Assembly (NCBI GenBank): GCA_034926225.1
Contig: JAYFRF010000004.1
Coordinates: 124,001-188,000 of the forward strand
Source: JAAZKA01 sp034926225
Lineage (GTDB): Bacteria; Bacillota; Clostridia; Oscillospirales; QAMX01
Direction of reading: 5' to 3'
DNA: 64,000 nt
Every line of letters begins with the position of its first letter. Position 1 is the stretch's first letter. The translations under genes were made by a program, and so were the position numbers. Of the stretch, positions 16,014 through 24,410 are shown piece after piece. Below the pieces are notes generated by a model. The model was not told the origin of the DNA. It made no database searches and saw only the letters and a program-made list of their open reading frames with translations.

Positions 16014-17900
16014 ATGATCCTTTCCGATATGGCAGACGCGATGGATATTTATGAGCGTGCAAGAAAGCTTGGCATGCGCGATTACAGCGCGCATGTTTCA
16101 CGCGGAGAAAACGGGCATGTAGCCGTTTTGGGCGACCGCATCGGGCAGTGCGACATTTTGGCGTATTTACGTCAGCCGATGCGTGAGCTTTCGCTATCCC
16201 GCGTGATCGGCACGTATACCGCCAACCGCGCGCAGTCGTTTGCGACGAATTTTATGCCTCTGCACCCCCCGCGTTCGGAGTTTGGCACAAAATGGGCGCG
16301 TGTCTGTTCGGCGCATCTCAACGAAGGCATAAAAGATGCGATCTCAGTTTATGAATATATGTGGAAGTACTATGTCATCGAGGGCAACAAGCGTGTCAGC
16401 GTGCTGAAGTACTTTGGAGCGGCGACGATTCATGCGGAGATCACGCGGATTGTCCCGCGTTTAAACGAGGATTCCGCCGATGCGAGGCGGTACCATGCAT
16501 TTTTACAATATGCGAAGAAAGGGCTGTTTCAGGAGCTGGAGCTTTCAAACCCGGAAAAATACGAGAGCTTGTACCGTCAGGAGCAGCGTTTGCTTGCGGC
16601 GTTTCCGGAGGACGCGGATCTGCCGGATTTCAACCGGCTGTACGGTCTGTTTGAGGGCTATTGCCAGGAGGTGGACCCGACGATGTCACCGGGGGACACC
16701 TTCAACGAATACCTGCACATATACGGGTTTCCGCTCGACGTGGAGACGGTGGAACTAGAGAACCGGATTCGCCGCCTGCAGCCGCAGCTGAAGCTTCTCG
16801 ATAATCCGGAGCCGCCGATGCTGATCTTAGACAACGAGCCGGATGAGCCTCCGCGATTCAAGCTGTTCGGCACGCGCCGGACGCCGCATGTGGTATTTGC
16901 GTACGGCGTTGGGAGGACGGAGACGAACTGGCTCGGCGCGCATGAGCGGGGACGCCAGGCGATAGAGGCGGCTCTGCCGGAAAAGGTAACGACTTCGTAC
17001 ATCGACGGTCTGACGGCGGAGAACACCTATGAACTGCTGTCGCAGAAAGCGTCGGACGCGGACTTACTGTTTGTAACGACGCCGAGCTTTTTGAATCCGG
17101 TGCTGCGCTTTTCGCTGGAGCATCCGGACTGCCTGACGCTGGTATATTCGCCGGTGCAGCAGGATCACCGGTTGTATACATACTTTGGACGGTATTATGA
17201 AGCCGTCTATCTCTGCGGCGTCGCGGCGGGTCTGTATACGACGACGCGGAAGGTGGGCTATGTGACGCCGAAAATCCCGACAAAGCGCTACACGTCGGAT
17301 ATCAACGCGTTTGCGATCGGGGTACGGACGGTTTGCCGGGACGCGCAGATATTTTTACAGTCGCGCGGGGTGGATCCGGCCGATAACTCCACCTGCGAGC
17401 AGGCGGTAAAGAACCTTGCGTCGCTCGGCGCGGATACGGTGTTAACCCCCATCTACGACCATTTTCAACCCGCAGACCTTCCGGAGGGCGTATTTTCGGC
17501 GCTCTGTTCGGTCTCCCCGGACGGCACGCCAAAGCAGTGTCTCGCGGCTCCGGGTTGGAACTGGGACGCGTTTTATCTCGCGATCACGGAGAACTACCTG
17601 TCAGGCAGTTTGGATGTCCTAAAGAACAACAGGCGCGCCGACACGCCGGTCACCGGCTTCTGGTGGGGGCTCGGCTCCGGCGTCATCAACTTCTCCTATA
17701 CCTCGAACATTCTGCCGCCTACGACGGAGAATCTGCTGCGCTATTTGCGCGGAAACATCCGCCGCAGTCTGTATAACCCGTTCCACGGTCCCATCCGCGA
17801 TGCCGAGGGCATTGTGCGGGTCGTACCCCACGAGGATCTCCGTGCTATGGAAATCCTGCGCATGGAGTGGCTCGTCGACAGCATCACGCCGATAGTATAG
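16014..17900 (+). CDS. Cytosolic ParB-like / BMP-domain fusion protein
   Basis: A 628-residue protein of two parts. Residues about 45-145 include the segment YVIEGNKRVSVLKYFG, which resembles the nucleotide/DNA-handling loop of ParB/Srx-type folds. After a helical stretch (about 150-280), residues about 285-560 resemble the basic membrane protein (BMP, PnrA/Med-like) periplasmic-binding fold: VVFAYGVGRTETNWLGAHERG, DLLFVTTPSFLNPVLRF, and GRYYEAVYLCGVAAGLYT..KVGYV. BMP proteins usually bind nucleosides outside the cell as lipoproteins. This one has no signal peptide or lipobox, and no transporter genes follow. It is therefore likely an intracellular ligand-binding protein. Domain limits are approximate; the ParB-like call is the weaker one. 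AAGGAGG precedes the ATG. Confidence 0.65.
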   Translation: MILSDMADAMDIYERARKLGMRDYSAHVSRGENGHVAVLGDRIGQCDILAYLRQPMRELSLSRVIGTYTANRAQSFATNFMPLHPPRSEFGTKWARVCSAHLNEGIKDAISVYEYMWKYYVIEGNKRVSVLKYFGAATIHAEITRIVPRLNEDSADARRYHAFLQYAKKGLFQELELSNPEKYESLYRQEQRLLAAFPEDADLPDFNRLYGLFEGYCQEVDPTMSPGDTFNEYLHIYGFPLDVETVELENRIRRLQPQLKLLDNPEPPMLILDNEPDEPPRFKLFGTRRTPHVVFAYGVGRTETNWLGAHERGRQAIEAALPEKVTTSYIDGLTAENTYELLSQKASDADLLFVTTPSFLNPVLRFSLEHPDCLTLVYSPVQQDHRLYTYFGRYYEAVYLCGVAAGLYTTTRKVGYVTPKIPTKRYTSDINAFAIGVRTVCRDAQIFLQSRGVDPADNSTCEQAVKNLASLGADTVLTPIYDHFQPADLPEGVFSALCSVSPDGTPKQCLAAPGWNWDAFYLAITENYLSGSLDVLKNNRRADTPVTGFWWGLGSGVINFSYTSNILPPTTENLLRYLRGNIRRSLYNPFHGPIRDAEGIVRVVPHEDLRAMEILRMEWLVDSITPIV

Positions 17901-17921
17901 TAAACCTCAGAGAGAAAAAAA

Positions 17922-17951
17922 GCAGGGACGGTTTTTTTAAACCGTCCCTGC
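17922..17951. terminator. Terminator between convergent genes, 13-bp stem
   Basis: Bases 17922-17934 pair with 17939-17951. On the minus strand the stem is followed by seven Ts, so it mainly ends the NagB-like gene's transcript; on the plus strand the T-rich part is in the loop only. Confidence 0.8.
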
Positions 17952-17969
17952 AATGTTATTGATGGAATG

Positions 17970-18920
17970 TCAGTTGCAGTCTGCTTCGAGGGGTCCGGCG
18001 AGTTCCTTCAGGAAGAAGAGCTTGCCGGGGAGGGTGGGCATAAAGGTGGAGGGAAGCCACTTGCAGGGGCCGTGGCGGAGGGTGACCCAGACTTCCATGC
18101 CCTGCCACATCATGCCGCGGCCGAGCGCGCCGTCGCAGCCGCCGATGCAGTAGTCGGACTGTAAGAACAGGGCGGGTCCGATCGTGTTGGCGCGGCAGGG
18201 TACGAGGGTCGTACGGGACTTAAAGGAGGTGATAGCGTTCTGCTCGACCGTGAGGGGATGGAGCTTCGCGCCGATGCGGTAGGCATTGGCTTTCCACGCG
18301 TCAAGGGTGTCGAATTCGGCGGCGAAGTGGGGCTCCCAGAAGGCGATATGGAACATACGGCCGATACCGTAGACGGTGATGAGCTTCGCACCTTCAGCCT
18401 TTAATGCGGCGATCTTTTCAGGATAGGTGGGAAGGTTGTCCTTCGTCGCAAAATTGCGCTGACATGCCGGAATCGTTAAGCTTCCTAAGGGGCCGTAAAA
18501 AGCGTTCGTCATGGCGTTCTGGAACGCGCCGGGATTGTCGGCGGGCAGCGTATTGCCTTCGCCGTCAGACCACTCGTCCATGTTGAAGCCATAGACATGT
18601 GAGCAGGAGACGTTCCACTCCTTGAGGAAGTAGACCGCCCAGCGATACATACCCATCGGGCCGACGGGCAGGATCATAGCAAGTTTTTGTCCGGCGTCGC
18701 GGGTCGTCTTGATCTGCATAGCGATCTCGTGACCCATCATCATGTCGAAATCAGCGAGCTGGTCGCACTGGACGGGCTTGAAGCCCTCGTTCCAGAAGGA
18801 CTGGCGCTCCGTGATGGATTCGGGGGGAAATTTGCAGCAATCGTCAAACTTTTGCATATCCCAACCGGCGGGGAAGAAGCCCTCGAGCAAGGAACCCTTA
18901 ACGGTAGACATGAAATCCAT
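17970..18920 (-). CDS. Glucosamine-6-phosphate deaminase-like protein (NagB/6PGL fold)
   Basis: A 316-residue protein of the NagB/RpiA-like superfamily. The segment GFNMDEWSDGEG (about 112-123) parallels the NagB FNMDEY motif, and GIGRMFHIAFWEPHF (about 204-218) parallels NagB's G-x-G-x-D-G-H-I-A-F-N-E-P. The His and Glu are kept, but the Asp-Gly before the His is replaced by Met-Phe, so the usual catalytic relay is altered. It is also about 50 residues longer than NagB. It might act on a different amino-sugar phosphate or be a related isomerase/lactonase. A PIG-L deacetylase gene lies 40 bases upstream on the same strand, which suggests a two-step deacetylation then deamination route. The start follows AAGGAGG. 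Confidence 0.7.
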   Translation of the reverse strand: MDFMSTVKGSLLEGFFPAGWDMQKFDDCCKFPPESITERQSFWNEGFKPVQCDQLADFDMMMGHEIAMQIKTTRDAGQKLAMILPVGPMGMYRWAVYFLKEWNVSCSHVYGFNMDEWSDGEGNTLPADNPGAFQNAMTNAFYGPLGSLTIPACQRNFATKDNLPTYPEKIAALKAEGAKLITVYGIGRMFHIAFWEPHFAAEFDTLDAWKANAYRIGAKLHPLTVEQNAITSFKSRTTLVPCRANTIGPALFLQSDYCIGGCDGALGRGMMWQGMEVWVTLRHGPCKWLPSTFMPTLPGKLFFLKELAGPLEADCN

Positions 18921-18960
18921 ATGATAAATCCTCCTTGATATTTGATCGCAAACTCAAAGA

Positions 18961-19671
18961 TTACGGCAGCCAGCGTCTCGTGGGGATACGCGGCCAGGTC
19001 ATACAGGAACGGAAGCCTTCGGCATAGGTTACGCCGCATTGGAGGCCCCGGAATTTTGAGCAGGTACGCACAAAATCGCAGAAATCGATGTGGTCATGCT
19101 CGAGCATCCACTTGATCTGGCTTTCGTGGCAGCGTAGAGCTTCGAGCTTTAATTCGATGGTATCGGAAATATCGACATACTCGGTCGGCAGGAAGTTAAC
19201 GCCGGCGAGGGTGTCCATGTAGTAAATGGGGCAGGAGTTGCCTTCGAAGGCTGGGGAGGCGGTCACATAGTGGATAATGGAGGTGGAGAAGGAGGCATTG
19301 AACACGGCTTTGCCGGTCTCGACGTGATCGCGCATATAATCCTCGGCGCAGTGGGTGATGATGGCGTCGGGGCGGGCGTAGCGAACGACCTCGCAGATCT
19401 TTTTCGCGGTATCCTCGTCAAAAGAACTGACACAGAGGTCGCCGACATTGATGTTGATGACTTCCTCGGCGCCGAGAACCTTACCGGCATTCTCGGCCTC
19501 CTTGGTGCGGAGTTTACCGAGTTCGTCGGGCATGATGACGACATGTCCCATATTGCCGTTGGCGACATGGCACATGATGACGGTATCTCCGTTTTTCGCG
19601 TATTTCGCGAGCGTACCGCCGCAGCCGATCTCGAGATCATCGGGATGGCAGCCGATTGCAAGAATTCGCAT
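18961..19671 (-). CDS. PIG-L (LmbE) family deacetylase
   Basis: A 236-residue enzyme with the zinc-site motif GCHPDDLEIGCGGT at the N-terminus (residues about 6-19) and the second metal/His motif THCAEDYMRDHVETG (about 104-118). PIG-L enzymes remove the acetyl group from N-acetylglucosaminyl compounds (GlcNAc-PI, GlcNAc-malate, diacetylchitobiose). The start is the ATG ending at 19671, behind AGGAGG; the frame is open further upstream but with no family resemblance. It is followed by the NagB-like gene and preceded at 22 bases by a membrane protein, so the three may be co-transcribed. No signal peptide, so cytosolic. Confidence 0.88.
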   Translation of the reverse strand: MRILAIGCHPDDLEIGCGGTLAKYAKNGDTVIMCHVANGNMGHVVIMPDELGKLRTKEAENAGKVLGAEEVININVGDLCVSSFDEDTAKKICEVVRYARPDAIITHCAEDYMRDHVETGKAVFNASFSTSIIHYVTASPAFEGNSCPIYYMDTLAGVNFLPTEYVDISDTIELKLEALRCHESQIKWMLEHDHIDFCDFVRTCSKFRGLQCGVTYAEGFRSCMTWPRIPTRRWLP

Positions 19672-19693
19672 GGTAAGAATCCTCCTATTGTGA

Positions 19694-20482
19694 TTACATA
19701 AGCTTGACGGTATAATAAACTGCCAGAATGAACAGGTAGCCGCAAAGGATATACAGCAATACGGAGCCGGCACCCACGATGGAAGCCGAAGCGAAGACGA
19801 TACCCGCGACGAAGAGTAGCGCCGTGACCGCGACGGAGAGGAAAGCCACGCCGTATTCCTCGCCGCGTTCCACGGAATGGAAGGTATGCGAGGCGATGCG
19901 GATGGCGCCGTCGCCCGCTTTCAAGATAGCAAAGAAGGCGGCAAAGGCCGCGGCGAGGACAATGCCAAGGACGGAGAAAACGATGGCGGTGGTGCTGCCG
20001 GCGCGGGCGACAATCCACATCAAGATCATCGAGCTGCCACACAGGAGCGCTTGCATGAAGAAAATACGCTGGAGAAGTGAGAACAGGAGATAAAGGACGG
20101 CGCAGGCCGGGAAAACGACGTAGAGTAAACGTGTAACGGACAAGACATCGAACACGCGGTAGAGAGCGGCAGAGAAAATGAGCAAAGCGGCAATGACGCC
20201 GAGATCGAGGCCGGAAAAGTAGCGGTAAGGGGGAACAGACTCCGTCTTACGGTCACGCAGCGCCCAATAAACGGCGCCGATGAGAAGAACGACGCCGAGA
20301 GCGAGGACTGCCCAGGATATATTGAGGATAACAACATAACCGGATGCGGTCGCGGCGGCGCGGCTGACGCAGACAAGACCGAGGATGCCGAGAATGGCGA
20401 GCGCGAAGACGCCCATAGACTTATTCACGAGGAAATCGGTCTTTTTAATAGGGACAGATTTATTTGTCTTCTTCATTTTCAT
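19694..20482 (-). CDS. Polytopic membrane protein, unknown
   Basis: A 262-residue protein with a basic N-terminus (MKMKKTNKSVPIKKTD) and about eight hydrophobic helices. I recognise no family motif. The layout of one short polar loop after helix six (HSVERGEEYG) and mostly tight turns suggests an integral protein without a large soluble domain. It lies between rsmE (72 bases upstream) and the PIG-L deacetylase (22 bases downstream) on the same strand. It might be a small transporter or a scaffold; nothing more can be said from sequence. Confidence 0.6.
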   Translation of the reverse strand: MKMKKTNKSVPIKKTDFLVNKSMGVFALAILGILGLVCVSRAAATASGYVVILNISWAVLALGVVLLIGAVYWALRDRKTESVPPYRYFSGLDLGVIAALLIFSAALYRVFDVLSVTRLLYVVFPACAVLYLLFSLLQRIFFMQALLCGSSMILMWIVARAGSTTAIVFSVLGIVLAAAFAAFFAILKAGDGAIRIASHTFHSVERGEEYGVAFLSVAVTALLFVAGIVFASASIVGAGSVLLYILCGYLFILAVYYTVKLM

Positions 20483-20554
20483 CGTTACTCCGTTCGTTTA
20501 ACGTGCAGACTATGATTTATTAGCCCTTTTAGGGCGGACAGACGGCAGAGAGCC

Positions 20555-21316
20555 TCAAACCGGGCAGGTACCTTTAGTCGGGGGCGCCGGGACGGACGCA
20601 TCCATTTCCCCACCGAGCAGCATGGCGGCGGTCAGCGCGGTCAGCGGCGCAGTCTCGCAGCGGAGGATGCGGGGGCCTAGGGTAGCGACGAGCATACCGG
20701 CATTTTTCGCGGCATCAGTCTCCTCGGGCGAAAATCCACCCTCGGGACCGGTGAAGATCGCGCAAGAATCGATCTTGCCGAAGGGCAGGGACGAAATGGA
20801 TTCGCCGCCGCGCTCATAAAAGAAGAGGGGCAGATCGGTTTTCGCGGCTTCTCGGGCGGCGTCCTCAAAGGAGAGCAGTCCGCGCACCCGCGGCAGCAGG
20901 CCGCGTTCGCTTTGTCCGGCGGCTTCGCGGGCGATACGGGCAAGGCGCGTTAAAAACGGCGCGAAGTCATCCGGGCGGCGGACGGTGCGGGAGGAGGTAT
21001 AAAAAATAATTTCCCGTGCGCCAAGCTCCACACTTTTTTGAACAATGAGGGAGGCGTTATCGGATTTCGGGAGGGCCGCATAGACATAAGCTTTTAGGTG
21101 CGGTTCCGTTGCGTTAGGGTAAACCGACTCGACGGCAGCGGTGACCGCCGCAGGGGAGACGGCTAAGAGGCGTGCGCGAGCATCGAGACCGCGGCCGTCG
21201 GAGAGCATAACAGTTTCCCCGACGCGCAGCCGGAGCGTTTTCGCAATATGCGCGGCATCCTCACCGACGATGGAAACGTCACCGACGCGGATGTCCTGTA
21301 CAAAAAAACGCGGCAT
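20555..21316 (-). CDS. rsmE: 16S rRNA (uracil-1498-N3)-methyltransferase
   Basis: A 253-residue SPOUT-family methyltransferase. The N-terminal PUA-like part begins MPRFFVQD and includes HIAKTLRLRVGE. The C-terminal knot carries the SAM-binding motifs FTGPEGGFSPEE and LGPRILRCETAPLTAL, which are diagnostic of RsmE. It methylates U1498 of 16S rRNA in the 30S subunit. Length is normal. The start follows AGGAGGCGCT. It is on the same strand as, but 154 bases from, the upstream amidotransferase gene and probably begins its own transcript. Confidence 0.93.
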   Translation of the reverse strand: MPRFFVQDIRVGDVSIVGEDAAHIAKTLRLRVGETVMLSDGRGLDARARLLAVSPAAVTAAVESVYPNATEPHLKAYVYAALPKSDNASLIVQKSVELGAREIIFYTSSRTVRRPDDFAPFLTRLARIAREAAGQSERGLLPRVRGLLSFEDAAREAAKTDLPLFFYERGGESISSLPFGKIDSCAIFTGPEGGFSPEETDAAKNAGMLVATLGPRILRCETAPLTALTAAMLLGGEMDASVPAPPTKGTCPV

Positions 21317-21470
21317 AGCGCCTCCTGTAGCTTGTGGTTTGGATCAAATGACATTATACCAAAGAATGCGGAATTTGTCCATAGGGTAAAGCCGCAAATT
21401 TATCACAAAGTGTAAAATTAAAATAAAGGCGTACACAAAAAGCCGCGAACCATCCTAAAAAAACGCATCC

Positions 21471-22520
21471 CTACGCGCGGATGAAGCGCAGCGATGTGGA
21501 CATAATCCCATCCGCTGCTCCTTCAGGCGCGCCCGGTACGACGACGCTGACGATGGCGATATCCCCCTCATGGACAAGCGCGCGCAGCGCTTCGTAACAT
21601 AGGACAGCGTTTTGTGCGAGCATATCCTGCGGCCAGAGGCGGTGTGTGATGTCGCAGCAGTCGCCGACGGTCACAGGCTCCGAGGCGGCGTTGATATAGC
21701 GAAGGATGGCCGTCTGAGCGCCGCAGAGGAGTCCGGCGTCAAGAGCTGCGACAGGGATGGCGGGAGAAAAGCCGTGGATGCACCAACCGTCGCGGTGGAT
21801 GGTCGCGGAGCAGTCGGTGGGCAGGAGATCAATCGCATGGAAGCATACATCCGGCGGAAACGCAAGCGCGGTAGTCGCGAGATAAACGCCGTCATCCGCG
21901 CGGCCGAGCATCATTGGCTGGTTATAACGTGCGGCGAGGATCGTATCAGGCATCGTCACGTGGAGAGCAAGGGCGACGATCTCGGAGGGGTTAGCGAGGA
22001 AAGCGCGACGCATAGCGGCTTCAGGTTCAAAGCCTTCGGAGATGAGCATGCGGATAAGATGGCACATGACTTCGGATACATGTACACCTGAGCCGTCGGT
22101 CAGCCTTGGATACGCCCCGACAGGCGCTGATTTCGAGCGAAACTGTACACCGCGATGCTCAAGCTCGAGGGAAACGAGATCGCGGTTAAATTCGGGCAGC
22201 CGTGCAAAAGCGCCCGTAGATCCGTTTGCGACATAGGCGAGCGTCTCATCGTTTGAGAGAAACGGATGCGCCCATTCCCGGTCACCGCCGGAGTTGGAAC
22301 GGCTGTGGATGATACCGACATTTCCAGGAAGGCTTCGCACATCGGACGCCGCGTACAGTCTGTCCATATCGCCCAAGACCTTTTCCGAATGAAGCTCTCC
22401 TTCATACAGCGTAGCGATACCGGTATAGTATCCGCCTCCGAAGCCCGCCTGTCGTTCCATCATGCCAAGAAGAATCGGCGCAGCGGCTTGAGTCCCAACG
22501 TATCCTGCGATGTTGCACAT
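21471..22520 (-). CDS. Stand-alone class II glutamine amidotransferase-like protein
   Basis: A 349-residue protein whose N-terminus becomes Met-Cys-Asn when started at the ATG ending at 22520. The ATG two codons earlier abuts the AAGGAG site, while this one sits seven bases from it. Cys-2 would be the nucleophile of an Ntn-type amidotransferase after Met removal. The segments IIHSRSNSGG..EWAHPF (about 72-88) and VANGSTGAFARL (about 95-106) match the Arg/His and Asn-Gly elements of the GlmS/PurF glutaminase domain. No SIS or PRTase domain follows; the C-terminal 200 residues look unlike GlmS or PurF. It may supply ammonia to an unlinked partner or act as an Ntn hydrolase. No operon partner is adjacent. 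Confidence 0.72.
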   Translation of the reverse strand: MCNIAGYVGTQAAAPILLGMMERQAGFGGGYYTGIATLYEGELHSEKVLGDMDRLYAASDVRSLPGNVGIIHSRSNSGGDREWAHPFLSNDETLAYVANGSTGAFARLPEFNRDLVSLELEHRGVQFRSKSAPVGAYPRLTDGSGVHVSEVMCHLIRMLISEGFEPEAAMRRAFLANPSEIVALALHVTMPDTILAARYNQPMMLGRADDGVYLATTALAFPPDVCFHAIDLLPTDCSATIHRDGWCIHGFSPAIPVAALDAGLLCGAQTAILRYINAASEPVTVGDCCDITHRLWPQDMLAQNAVLCYEALRALVHEGDIAIVSVVVPGAPEGAADGIMSTSLRFIRA

Positions 22521-22690
22521 ATCCATTCTCCTTATACCCGTTATTCTCCGATAGCCCCTCGCAGCCCCTTTTGGCTGCCGCCATACCTATTCTAGCAGAT
22601 TCCTATAAAAGTAAATGAACAAAATGTGAACAATAAAAAACTTCACAGTGTGCGCATGTAAAAACAGTAGATTTTGCACGAATTCGCATC

Positions 22691-22720
22691 TTGCACGCGA
22701 TAGGGAAGATGTAGTATAAT
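22691..22720 (+). promoter_or_regulatory. Promoter of the PheB-type ACT gene
   Basis: TTGCAC at 22691-22696, an 18-base spacer, TATAAT at 22715-22720. The start would be near 22727, leaving a leader of 86 to 134 bases depending on the start codon. Confidence 0.65.
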
Positions 22721-22779
22721 ACGTGGTACGAAGACAATTGTGCGCAGTAGACGCATATGTCGTTGTAGGGCAACATAAA

Positions 22780-22821
22780 GTGCGTCTGTGGACGCACGGA
22801 GTATCCGTTGCAATGACGGAT
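22780..22821 (+). promoter_or_regulatory. Two hairpins in the leader of the ACT gene
   Basis: GTGCGTC and GACGCAC (22780-22786 with 22791-22797) form a seven-base stem with a TGTG loop. ATCCGT and ACGGAT (22803-22808 with 22816-22821) form a six-base stem whose loop contains the first candidate ATG at 22813. They could control translation or hide that ATG. No T tract is present. Confidence 0.4.
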
Positions 22822-22860
22822 GCCGCATGTGCGGGCACAAACTGCGCATCGAAGGTGGTG

Positions 22861-23304
22861 TTGATAACGGAAGCGAAGTATTACTTGGTGGAAGCTTGGG
22901 CGCTGCCGGAAGTGCTGTGCCGGGCGTTGGAAGCGAAGAAGCTGTTATCGACGGGGGAAGCGAAGTCGGTGACAGAGGCGATTGAGACGGTTGGGATCAG
23001 CCGGAGCGCGTTTTACAAATACCGGTCTGCGGCCACACCGTTTTTGGAGATGACGAGCGGACGGATCGTAACGCTGCAGGCGTCGCTGGAGGACGTGCCG
23101 GGGGTGCTTTCGCGGCTTTTAAATTGTTTTGCGGATTGCGGAGCCAGCGTGCTGACGATCAATCAGAATATACCGCTTTCCGGTTCGGCGGCGGTGACGA
23201 TATCGATACGGACGGATACGCTGTCGGGCAATATGGAGACGTTGTTGACCGCAGCGCGGGCATTGCCGGGGGTACTGACCTTGGGCGTGCTTGCGGCGGG
23301 ATAA
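22861..23304 (+). CDS. ACT domain-containing protein, PheB type
   Basis: The core matches PheB/UPF0735 proteins: a short N-terminal region (AKYYLVEAWALPEVLCRALEAK), a helix-turn-helix-like segment (VTEAIETVGISRSAFYKYRSA) and a C-terminal ACT domain (about the last 70 residues, GRIVTLQASLEDVPGVLSRLL). ACT domains bind amino acids; the PheB group is linked to phenylalanine or branched amino-acid regulation, and the HTH-like part suggests DNA contact. The start is uncertain. I use TTG at 22861 (147 residues, after GAAGGTGG, neighbouring GTGs at 22855 and 22858), because the ATG at 22813 lies in a hairpin loop with no ribosome site. The gene precedes a NodB-like gene and hom. Confidence 0.75.
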   Translation: MITEAKYYLVEAWALPEVLCRALEAKKLLSTGEAKSVTEAIETVGISRSAFYKYRSAATPFLEMTSGRIVTLQASLEDVPGVLSRLLNCFADCGASVLTINQNIPLSGSAAVTISIRTDTLSGNMETLLTAARALPGVLTLGVLAAG

Positions 23305-23333
23305 AAATGAGAAGGGCAGGGAGTGAGAAACAC

Positions 23334-24302
23334 ATGAAAACACCGATTTCCTTGATTATAGACGACTCCGCACCGCGTGTATTCGTGTATCGGGAGCACG
23401 CGAAGTGCCTGTTCACAGCAGACGGCAGACCGCTTGTGCCGGATGTGCCAAATGCGTTTCTGGAGCGCTTCTGCGATACGGTGGAGACGTACGGGATACG
23501 CGGGAAGTTCAGCGTCGTGCCTTGCCCGGGCGGACGGGGCGATATTGTCGGGGGGCTCGAGGGATTTCCGGACAGTGAGCTTTCCGAATGGCTCCGGACA
23601 GTAAAAACGCGGCTATCTGCGTACTTTGCGTTCTGCCCGGAGATGCTGACGCATGCGAGAACCGTCGATCTGGAGCATGGTGGGTTTCTGGAGGAGAACG
23701 AAGCCGTGTGGTCGCAGCGCCAGACGCGAAAGACGCTGACACCGTATATCACCCGCGCGCTCGCGCTTTGCCGGGACGCGGGAATCGACTGCACGGGGGT
23801 TACATCGCCGTGGAACTTCGGGGAGCATGTCGAGGAGGAGTATGCTGCTGCGATCTCGGAGGCGATGTACGCGGTTTCCGGACGCTCCGACGCGTGGTAC
23901 TTCTGCCGGAGCCTGTATCGGCAGCCCAATGCCCGCCCATGGGTGTCGCTGCGCGGCGACACGCGGCGGGTGGTTGCGATACCGGGAACTGTGGACGACG
24001 CCTTCTGGCAGACGATGGACACGACGGATACAACGGACGCGTATGTGTCACGGATCGCCGACTACTACCTAAAGGCGGACGGGACATCCGGCGCGATTGT
24101 GGACGTACTGAACACGAATGGGTACCCGATTCTGACGACGCACTGGCAGTCAATGTTCTCAAACGGACTATGGACGGGCGTGCGCGCCTTGGGCGAGGTT
24201 GCCAGACGTGTGCGGGAGACGCTTTCGGAGCGCGTCGAATGGACGGGATTTGACGAGCTTATGCGGATGACGCTGGATGCGCCGGTACATCCGGTGCGAT
24301 AA
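23334..24302 (+). CDS. Unknown protein, possibly a NodB/polysaccharide-deacetylase fold
   Basis: A 322-residue cytosolic protein starting at the ATG at 23334 (after GGGAGTGAG), 29 bases after the ACT gene. The opening ISLIIDDSAPR recalls the TFDD strand of NodB-like deacetylases, and GIRGKFSVVPCPGG plus CPEMLTHARTVDL recall later barrel strands, but the H-x3-H zinc motif is not obvious. The C-terminal half has no clear match I know. A metal-dependent hydrolase acting on sugar derivatives is possible; this is weak inference. Its position between an ACT regulator and hom is not explained by known threonine or phenylalanine pathways. Confidence 0.5.
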   Translation: MKTPISLIIDDSAPRVFVYREHAKCLFTADGRPLVPDVPNAFLERFCDTVETYGIRGKFSVVPCPGGRGDIVGGLEGFPDSELSEWLRTVKTRLSAYFAFCPEMLTHARTVDLEHGGFLEENEAVWSQRQTRKTLTPYITRALALCRDAGIDCTGVTSPWNFGEHVEEEYAAAISEAMYAVSGRSDAWYFCRSLYRQPNARPWVSLRGDTRRVVAIPGTVDDAFWQTMDTTDTTDAYVSRIADYYLKADGTSGAIVDVLNTNGYPILTTHWQSMFSNGLWTGVRALGEVARRVRETLSERVEWTGFDELMRMTLDAPVHPVR

Positions 24303-24357
24303 ACGTCGCTTGACTGAAAAAACACGAAATAACAGCCCGATTTGGCATTATTGAACA

Positions 24358-24386
24358 TTGTAATCCAATGTAAATTCTGTTATATA
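24358..24386 (+). promoter_or_regulatory. Probable promoter of hom-glyA
   Basis: TTGTAA at 24358-24363, 17-base spacer, TATATA at 24381-24386. The start would be near 24393, just ahead of GGAAGGGAG and the TTG start at 24411. Confidence 0.5.
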
Positions 24387-24410
24387 TATACAGGAAGGGA
24401 GTCTTTATCC

